Below, in pieces: positions 33,836 through 38,809 of a stretch of 38,809 nt of DNA; the first letter of the stretch is position 1, and each line of letters starts with the position of its first letter. The position numbers and the translations under genes are program-made. Location of the stretch: positions 1-38,809 of the forward strand of contig CALXGG010000008.1 in the NCBI GenBank assembly GCA_944387785.1, written 5' to 3'. Source of the stretch: an uncultured Oscillospiraceae bacterium (GTDB lineage: Bacteria > Bacillota > Clostridia > Oscillospirales > Oscillospiraceae). Below the pieces are notes generated by a model, which saw only the letters and a program-made list of their open reading frames with translations, ran no database searches and was not told the origin of the DNA.

Positions 33836-35794
33836 ATGGAACGTTACATAGGAAAGATGCTGGATAACCGCTATGAGATCCTGGAGGTCATCGGCACCGG
33901 GGGCATGGCGGTGGTATTCAAGGCCCGGTGCCACCGGCTCAACCGCCTGGTGGCCATCAAGATGCTGAAGAAGGACCTGTCGGAGGACGCGGAGTTCCGC
34001 CGCCGGTTCCATGACGAGTCCCAGGCCGTCGCCATGCTGTCCCACCCCAACATCATGGCGGTGTACGACGTGTCCCGGGGCGGCGATATGGACTACATCG
34101 TCATGGAGCTCATCGACGGCATCACCCTCAAGCAGTATATGGAACGCCGGGGCCGGCTCAACTGGCCGGAGGCCCTCCATTTTATCACCCAGATCATGAA
34201 GGGCCTCAGCCACGCCCACAGCCGGGGGATCATCCACCGGGACATCAAGCCCCAGAACATCATGATCCTCCGGGACGGGACGGTGAAGGTGACGGACTTC
34301 GGCATCGCCTGCCTCACCAACGGCGCCAACCCCACCAACGAGGCCATCGGCTCCGTCCACTATATCTCCCCTGAGCAGGCCAAAGGCGACTATACCGACA
34401 ACCGCAGCGATATCTACTCCGCCGGCGTGGTGCTCTATGAGATGCTCACCAGCCGCCTGCCCTTTGACGGGGACAACCCGGTGTCCATCGCCATCCAGCA
34501 CTTCAGCGCGGTGCCGCTGCCGCCCCGGGAGCTGAACCCGGATATCCCCGAGGCCCTGGAGCAGATCTGCCTGAAGGCCATGGCCTGCGACCGGAACAAG
34601 CGGTACAGCACGGCGGACGAGATGCTGGCGGACCTGGAGGCCTTCCGGAAGGACCCCACCCTCAGCTTCGACTATACGCCGGCGGACCTCCCGGTGGAAC
34701 AGAGCGGCGAGGACGAGCCCACCCAGTACCTGCCCAACGTGGGGGTCACCCGCACCCGGCCCCAGCCGCCTTACCACCCGGTACAGGAGCCGGAGGAGGA
34801 CGAGGAGGAGGAGCGGCCCAGAAGCAACTGGTGGAAGATCCTGCTGATGATCATAGCCATTGCCGTGGTGGGCTATTTTGCGGTGACCACCCTTTTCTCT
34901 TTTGTTATGGAAAGCCTTACCCCTGTTACCGTGGACTACAAGGTGCCCAGCGTGCTGGGCTACACCGTGGAGGAGGCGGAAAAGCTGGAGGGCGTGGCCG
35001 GGATCTTTGAGATCAAACAGGTGGATACCGCCAACAGCAGCGAGTATGACAAGGGCGAGATCATCGATCAGAACCCCAAGGAGGGCGAGACCAAGCGGGG
35101 CGGCGTGGATACCAAGCTGACCATCGAGGTCACCGTGAGCCTGGGGGCAAAATCCGGCACCATGCTCAACGTAGTGGACGTGGAGGCCCGGAGCGCCAAG
35201 CTGATCCTGGAGCAGAACACGGAACTGAGCAAGCTGGACCTGGACATCGTGGAGGGGACGGCGGAGTACAGCGACACCATCAAAGCCGGCAACGTGATCC
35301 GGACCATCCCGGCGGCCAATGAGACCCTAGGGGAGGGGGACACGGTGACCCTGATCGTGAGCCTGGGGCCCAAGATCAAGATGGTGCCCATGCCCCCCTG
35401 CGTGGGCCAGGACATCGCTACGGTGCAGCAGATGATGAACCAGGCCGGCTTGGTGGCCAGCTTTACCCCGGTAGAGGGTTCCGAGCCGGAAGGCCAGGTG
35501 CTTACCCAGAGCGTGGATACCGGCGAGGAGGTGGCGGAGGGCACCACCGTTACCTTCACATACAGCAACGGGGAAAAGGAACTGAGCCAGGTGGTGACCT
35601 ATGAGATCCCGTACAGTCCCACCGAGGTGAATGTGGCTGTCTATCTGGACAGCACGGAGGTGCTGAAAACCAACCTGCCCGGAGATTTCGGGACGCTGGA
35701 GCTGACCCTCACCGCCAAGGCGGGCGAGTACCGGCTGCGGATCTATGTCAACGATCTGCTCCAGGAGGAGAGGACTGTGGTGTTCAGTGAGTAG
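33836..35794 (+). CDS. pknB: PASTA-domain Ser/Thr protein kinase (PrkC/PknB)
   Basis: Membrane kinase (652 aa) that senses muropeptides or lipid II. The cytoplasmic kinase domain (about 10-270) has VIGTGGMAVVFKA, the ATP lysine K42 (VAIKMLKKDL), the catalytic IIHRDIKPQNIMI and VTDFGIA. An acidic linker (EPEEDEEEERPRS) precedes one membrane helix (ILLMIIAIAVVGYFAVTTLF, near 345). Three extracellular PASTA domains follow (about 365-580), then a further beta-rich segment of about 70 residues (580-652) not part of PASTA. AAGGAAGGAAGG precedes the start; ATG 33836 is chosen, though TTG 33830 (two residues longer) is also well spaced. Known roles in the family include germination, cell-wall control and stationary phase. 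The stop overlaps rsgA. Confidence 0.95.
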   Translation: MERYIGKMLDNRYEILEVIGTGGMAVVFKARCHRLNRLVAIKMLKKDLSEDAEFRRRFHDESQAVAMLSHPNIMAVYDVSRGGDMDYIVMELIDGITLKQYMERRGRLNWPEALHFITQIMKGLSHAHSRGIIHRDIKPQNIMILRDGTVKVTDFGIACLTNGANPTNEAIGSVHYISPEQAKGDYTDNRSDIYSAGVVLYEMLTSRLPFDGDNPVSIAIQHFSAVPLPPRELNPDIPEALEQICLKAMACDRNKRYSTADEMLADLEAFRKDPTLSFDYTPADLPVEQSGEDEPTQYLPNVGVTRTRPQPPYHPVQEPEEDEEEERPRSNWWKILLMIIAIAVVGYFAVTTLFSFVMESLTPVTVDYKVPSVLGYTVEEAEKLEGVAGIFEIKQVDTANSSEYDKGEIIDQNPKEGETKRGGVDTKLTIEVTVSLGAKSGTMLNVVDVEARSAKLILEQNTELSKLDLDIVEGTAEYSDTIKAGNVIRTIPAANETLGEGDTVTLIVSLGPKIKMVPMPPCVGQDIATVQQMMNQAGLVASFTPVEGSEPEGQVLTQSVDTGEEVAEGTTVTFTYSNGEKELSQVVTYEIPYSPTEVNVAVYLDSTEVLKTNLPGDFGTLELTLTAKAGEYRLRIYVNDLLQEERTVVFSE

Positions 35795-36683
35795 CCGGGG
35801 GCAGATCGGGAAAGCCCTCAGCGGCTTCTACTATGTGAACTTGGAGGACGGCGGCGTCCTGACCTGCCGGGCCCGGGGGAAGTTCCGCAAGGAAGGGCTG
35901 GCCCCCCTGGTGGGGGACTGGGTAGAGGTCCGGGAGACGGAGCCCGGCAGCGGCATGGTCTGGGAGATCGAGCCCCGGCGCAACGCATTTCAGCGGCCCG
36001 CGGTGGCCAATATCGACCAGATGGTGGTGATCGCCTCCGCCGCCATCCCGGTGACGGACCCCTTCCTGATCGACCGGGTGACCGCCATCGCCGCCCTGAA
36101 GGGCTGCGGCGTGGTGATATGCGTCAACAAGTGCGACCTCCAGCCGGGGCAGGACCTGGCGGACATCTACCGCCGGGCCGGCTTTCCGGTGGTCATGGCC
36201 AGCGCCGAGACTGGGAAAGGCATCCCTGCTCTTAGGGAAATGCTTGCTGGAAAGCTATCCGCCTTTACAGGGAATTCCGGCGTAGGGAAGTCCAGCATCC
36301 TCAACGCCATCGAGTCGGGCTTTGCCCTCCAGGTGGCGGACGTCAGCGAGAAGCTGGGCCGGGGCCGGCATACCACCCGCCATGTGGAGCTCTACCGCCT
36401 CTCCTGCGGCGGCAGCGTCATCGACACGCCGGGCTTCAGCTCCTTTGAGGAGGCGGAGCTGGGGCTGGCGCTGAAGGAGCGCCTGCCGGAGACCTTCCTC
36501 GAATTCCGGCCCTACCTGGCGGAGTGCCGCTTCGTGGGGTGCAGCCACACCCGGGAGAAGGGCTGCGCGGTGCTGGCGGCGGTGAAGGAGGGATCCATCC
36601 CCCGCAGCCGCCACGAGAGCTACCTGCGGCTCTACCGGGAGCTGAAGGAGCTGCGCTCCTGGAACCAGCGGGAAAATACGTGA
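35787..36683 (+). CDS. rsgA: Ribosome small subunit-dependent GTPase RsgA
   Basis: Circularly permuted GTPase (298 aa) helping late 30S assembly. The order of motifs is the permuted one: an N-terminal OB fold (residues about 1-70), G4 VNKCD near 112, then the P-loop GNSGVGKSS at 162-170 and G3 IDTPGFSSF near 212, and a zinc finger with Cys/His (CRFVGCSHTREKGC near 250). GTG at 35787 is chosen because it gives a normal N-terminus and overlaps pknB by 8 nt; the ORF extends upstream within pknB without support. A patch around 36207-36295, just before the P-loop, uses AT-richer and rarer codons. In Bacillus it is followed by rpe and thiN, which are missing here. Confidence 0.95.
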   Translation: MSSRGQIGKALSGFYYVNLEDGGVLTCRARGKFRKEGLAPLVGDWVEVRETEPGSGMVWEIEPRRNAFQRPAVANIDQMVVIASAAIPVTDPFLIDRVTAIAALKGCGVVICVNKCDLQPGQDLADIYRRAGFPVVMASAETGKGIPALREMLAGKLSAFTGNSGVGKSSILNAIESGFALQVADVSEKLGRGRHTTRHVELYRLSCGGSVIDTPGFSSFEEAELGLALKERLPETFLEFRPYLAECRFVGCSHTREKGCAVLAAVKEGSIPRSRHESYLRLYRELKELRSWNQRENT

Positions 36684-36694
36684 TCGCAAACCGG

Positions 36695-36731
36695 CATCCC
36701 GGGGCGGAATCTTCCGCTCCGGGATGTTTTT
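36695..36731 (+). terminator. Terminator of the housekeeping operon after rsgA
   Basis: CATCCCGGGGCGGAA (36695-36709) pairs with TTCCGCTCCGGGATG (36712-36726), one wobble, with the innermost pairs opening to form the loop, followed by five T residues. It lies just past the rsgA stop and separates it from the sporulation genes. Confidence 0.9.
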
Positions 36732-36766
36732 ATCCGCATTTCTGCACCTCAAGGGGCGGCGGCGTA

Positions 36767-36772
36767 TATAAT
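36767..36772 (+). promoter_or_regulatory. Minus-10 element before the spoVM unit
   Basis: A perfect TATAAT at 36767-36772, about 34 nt before the 48-codon gene and after the rsgA terminator. No good -35 is seen (best is TGCACC at 18 nt). I could not fit sporulation sigma-E, -F, -G or -K consensus pairs. Something must start transcription here, because the terminator isolates these genes. Confidence 0.4.
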
Positions 36773-36805
36773 AAAGAGAATCAAGGGATAAGGAGGCGAG
36801 GAGAG

Positions 36806-36952
36806 ATGGGCCCTGGTTGTCGCTGCCTGGGGATCTGCGCCCTGGCTCTTGGGCTGGGGATCCTGATCGCCGCGATTTTTCCAACGGGCGCCGTGCTGTT
36901 TCTGGTGGCGTTTCTGCTCATCGGCTGCGGCTGCGCCTGCCTGCGCAGATAA
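36806..36952 (+). CDS. Small cysteine-rich membrane protein upstream of spoVM
   Basis: Predicted 48-residue protein. The middle (residues about 10-40) is strongly hydrophobic, long enough for one membrane span or a tight hairpin broken at Pro26. Six cysteines flank it: C5, C7 and C11 before, C41, C43 and C45 after, and it ends LRR. GGAGGCGAGGAG lies just before the ATG, and the gene lies 14 nt before spoVM, so they are likely co-transcribed. I do not recognise a family. The cysteine clusters could bind metal, form disulfides, or serve as acylation sites; none of this is shown. Alternatives: a sporulation membrane peptide or a chance ORF. The ribosome site and spacing argue for a real gene. 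Confidence 0.65.
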   Translation: MGPGCRCLGICALALGLGILIAAIFPTGAVLFLVAFLLIGCGCACLRR

Positions 36953-36966
36953 GAAAGGAGGTTCTT

Positions 36967-37041
36967 ATGAAGATCGTGGTCGTCAAATCGCCCCGGCTGC
37001 TGCGGGGGATCCTGCGGATGCTGTTCGGGATCCATGCATGA
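36967..37041 (+). CDS. spoVM: Stage V sporulation protein SpoVM
   Basis: A 24-residue amphipathic peptide, preceded by a near-perfect AGAAAGGAGGT ribosome site 5 nt before the ATG. Against Bacillus subtilis SpoVM (recalled sequence, 26 aa) it keeps, at identical positions, Lys2, Lys7, Pro9, Leu12, Gly14, Ile15, Arg17 and Gly21. SpoVM recognises the convex forespore membrane and recruits the coat ATPase SpoIVA. The location after rsgA matches the Bacillus order prkC-rsgA-rpe-thiN-spoVM with two genes missing. The gene is easily overlooked because of its size. It points to an endospore-forming organism. Confidence 0.85.
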   Translation: MKIVVVKSPRLLRGILRMLFGIHA

Positions 37042-37129
37042 ATCGGCGGGCCCTCACATAGAGTGGAGGTGACGGGGGCTTGGCTTTCCGCCTCGGGCCT
37101 TGGATCTATGCAAAGGGAGGACGCCAGAT

Positions 37130-38659
37130 ATGGAATTGAAATTGAAAAAGGCCGGCCATGACTACTATGAGGGGGTGGCCTGGCCGCCCTTTTCCTGTGA
37201 GACCATGCGGGAGAGCATCGTGCCGGACAGCTGCGCGGACATCGCGCGGATCGTGGATACCGTCGGTATGGTGTGTCTGACGGGCCGGGAGCTCACCGGC
37301 GACGGGCGCTTCTGCGCCAGCGGTACGGTGGAGGTGGCGGTGCTGTACATACCGGAAAAAGGGGACGGCCCCTGCGCGCTGCGCTTCCAGATCCCCTTCC
37401 AGTGCTGCGGGGAGGGGCAGGACGCCGCCGACGGGGAGTTCCTGGACATCCGGGGGGAGCTGCAAAGCATCGACACCCGGGCCCTGAACCCCCGGAAGGT
37501 TCTCACCCGGGCCAACCTCCAGTTCTATCCCGCCGGCTGCCGCCACATTTCCCAGTCGGTGTGCACCGGGGCGGAAGAGGAGGACGGGGCCATCCAGCTG
37601 CTGCGGGAGAAAAAGGAGACCTGGGTTGTGGCGGGAGTGCGTGAAAAGGAATTTACCTTTACAGAAGAGATGCCCCTCTCCCCAGGCCGCGGGGCGGCCG
37701 CGGAGATCCTCACCACCCGCCTTTCCCTCCGGGGCACGGACAGTAAGCTCATCGGCAACAAGCTGGTGGTAAAAGGGCTCATCTCCGCGTCGGTCCTGTA
37801 CCGGGAAGCCGGCGGGCGGCTGTCGGTCCTCCAGCAGGACCTGCCCTTCTCCCAGATCCTGGAAGGGAACGGCTTTACCGACGACCTGGACAGCAGCGCC
37901 GCCTACCGGCTCCTCAGCGCCGACTGCCGGATCGGCACCGAGGACAGCCCTGAGGATACCCACACGCTGACGCTGTCCCTGCTGCTCCGGGCCCGGGTGA
38001 CGGCCCGCCGCCGGGAGGAGATCGCCTTTATCGCCGACCTGTACAGCACGGCGGCGGCGGTGTCCTGCGCGACGGAGGAGCTCTCCCTCCGGGAGGACTG
38101 CCAGCGCCGCAGCTGCCGCCTGAACGTCCGGGAGCTGCTGGAGACGGGGACGGAGGTCAAGGCGGTGGTGGACACGGAGGTGGGCTGCGGCGGGGTGCGC
38201 CCCGCCGGGAACGCCGGCACGCTGGAGGTCCCCCTCTGGGCCAGGTGCCTGTATCTCGATGAAAACGACGCCCTGCGCTGTGCCCGCCGGGAATTTTCCG
38301 CCCTGTGCGAGGGGGAGGTCCCCGAGGGATGCCGGGCGGAGGCGGAGGCCGCCTGCCGGGGGGATGTGATGGCCTCCATCGTACCGGACGGCATCGAGCT
38401 GCGCTTCCAGGTGGACTGCGACCTGGAGACGGCCCGGGAGGGCCGCTATCTCTGCGTATCCGGCGGCGAGACGGACGAGGAGGAGGGACGCGAGGCCGGC
38501 CCCTCCCTGATATTGCGGAAGGTGGGCCGGGAGGAGAGCCTGTGGTCCGTGGCCAAGCAGTACCGCACCACCTGCCGCTCCATCCTGGAGGTCAACGAGA
38601 TCCCGGAGGAGAGCCAGCTGCCCCGGGACCGGCTGCTGCTGATCCCCCGGGCCAGATAA
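37130..38659 (+). CDS. SPOCS (DUF3794) and LysM domain protein
   Basis: Protein of 509 aa with two clear SPOCS/DUF3794-type regions (residues about 20-145 and 165-310), a less clear third one (about 315-440), and a C-terminal LysM domain (about 462-508; VGREESLWSVAKQYRTTCRSI, ending RLLLIPRAR). There is no signal peptide, consistent with assembly on the mother-cell side of the forespore. Family members are associated with the spore coat/cortex of Clostridia, and LysM can bind peptidoglycan. The ATG at 37130 has AAAGGGAGG upstream; an upstream TTG at 37100 would add 10 residues. It is 88 nt after spoVM. The role as spore coat or cortex attachment protein is inferred. Third-domain boundaries are uncertain. 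Confidence 0.85.
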   Translation: MELKLKKAGHDYYEGVAWPPFSCETMRESIVPDSCADIARIVDTVGMVCLTGRELTGDGRFCASGTVEVAVLYIPEKGDGPCALRFQIPFQCCGEGQDAADGEFLDIRGELQSIDTRALNPRKVLTRANLQFYPAGCRHISQSVCTGAEEEDGAIQLLREKKETWVVAGVREKEFTFTEEMPLSPGRGAAAEILTTRLSLRGTDSKLIGNKLVVKGLISASVLYREAGGRLSVLQQDLPFSQILEGNGFTDDLDSSAAYRLLSADCRIGTEDSPEDTHTLTLSLLLRARVTARRREEIAFIADLYSTAAAVSCATEELSLREDCQRRSCRLNVRELLETGTEVKAVVDTEVGCGGVRPAGNAGTLEVPLWARCLYLDENDALRCARREFSALCEGEVPEGCRAEAEAACRGDVMASIVPDGIELRFQVDCDLETAREGRYLCVSGGETDEEEGREAGPSLILRKVGREESLWSVAKQYRTTCRSILEVNEIPEESQLPRDRLLLIPRAR

Positions 38660-38677
38660 GCGGATCCAGAAGCGCTC

Positions 38678-38725
38678 AGGGCCTCCGGGCAGGGGATGAC
38701 CCCGCCCGGAGGCCCTTGGTTTTCC
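38678..38725 (+). terminator. Terminator of the SPOCS/LysM gene
   Basis: AGGGCCTCCGGGC (38678-38690) pairs perfectly with GCCCGGAGGCCCT (38704-38716); inner GGGG/CCCC pairs extend it. TTGGTTTTCCC follows. A second small hairpin (CCCTTGG/CCAAGGG, 38713-38731) overlaps the T-rich tail. Confidence 0.8.
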
Positions 38726-38729
38726 CAAG

Positions 38730-38749
38730 GGACAGGAATATTTCTGTCC
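38730..38749. repeat. Near-perfect 20-bp palindrome
   Basis: GGACAG at 38730-38735 and CTGTCC at 38744-38749 with an AT-rich centre; only one symmetric pair mismatches. Its size and symmetry would suit an operator or a small hairpin. I do not recognise the protein that would bind it. Confidence 0.5.
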
Positions 38750-38786
38750 AGGCTGTCATACAGTTACAGCGGGAGTCCCGGAACGG

Positions 38787-38809
38787 AAAAACCTCCCATG
38801 CACGGAGGT
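38787..38809 (-). terminator. Probable terminator of a convergent minus-strand gene
   Basis: Read on the minus strand, ACCTCC (from 38809), a 7-nt loop and GGAGGT are followed by a T run (38791 down to 38787). This would end leftward transcription from a gene beyond the right edge of the window. Confidence 0.55.

Noticed and set aside
35745..35786. Longer N-terminus for RsgA starting within pknB
   Set aside because: The extra residues come from the pknB coding region in another frame, have no ribosome site and do not resemble RsgA proteins.
1..38809. tRNA, rRNA, CRISPR arrays, insertion sequences, prophage genes
   Set aside because: No cloverleaf sequence, regular direct repeat array, transposase or phage protein was seen on either strand.

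Overview
The window looks like one ordinary, densely packed chromosomal segment of a high-GC, spore-forming member of the Clostridia, most likely the Oscillospiraceae (the Flavonifractor / Pseudoflavonifractor / Oscillibacter neighbourhood). That placement is inferred from gene content and order: a DnaE1-type replicase, AddAB, an IspH-S1 fusion, CdaA-CdaR, the yicC-remA-gmk-rpoZ-priA-def-fmt-rsmB-rlmN-prpC-pknB-rsgA run, and sporulation genes at the right end (a 24-codon spoVM and a SPOCS/LysM protein). Every gene I can support lies on the + strand. I see no phage, insertion sequence, CRISPR array, tRNA or rRNA.

Layout. (1) 15-3524 dnaE, closed by a hairpin terminator that interleaves with a promoter for addBA. 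(2) 3734-10620 addB-addA, the double-strand-break resection nuclease/helicase, overlapping by 4 nt. (3) 10715-16073: its own promoter, then an RpiR-type regulator, a BaiN/HI0933 flavoprotein, cmk, plsC and ispH-S1, mostly with overlapping stops and starts, ended by a strong terminator at 16095-16127. (4) 16287-17994: promoter, CarD-like regulator, ispD, ispF, terminator. With ispH, three enzymes of the MEP isoprenoid pathway lie within 4 kb. (5) 18172-19639: a small DUF3343 putative S/Se carrier (TTG start) followed by a cysteine desulfurase-like class V aminotransferase. (6) 19796-23877: promoter, cdaA (c-di-AMP synthase), cdaR, an RseC-like cysteine membrane protein, a DUF5685 protein and a J-domain protein with a cysteine-rich tail. 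(7) 23950-36683: the conserved housekeeping run: RNA turnover (yicC), biofilm regulator (remA), GMP kinase, RNAP omega, PriA, formyl-methionine cycle (def, fmt), a membrane zinc peptidase, two rRNA methyltransferases (rsmB, rlmN), the PP2C phosphatase / PASTA kinase pair and the ribosome-assembly GTPase RsgA. (8) 36806-38659: a small cysteine-rich membrane protein, spoVM, and a SPOCS/LysM protein, ended by a terminator. The last bases hold what looks like the terminator of a convergent minus-strand gene beyond the window.

The points most worth a second look are the tiny spoVM gene and the uncharacterised 48-residue six-cysteine membrane peptide just upstream of it; signals inside the ispH-S1 fusion (an AT-rich island with promoter-like sequences, a strong internal ribosome site with an in-frame ATG, and a change in codon use) suggesting the S1 half can be made separately; the compact terminator/promoter overlap before addB; and the unusual company of cdaA-cdaR (RseC-like, DUF5685 and J-domain proteins instead of glmM). 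I found no convincing wholly new multi-gene system.
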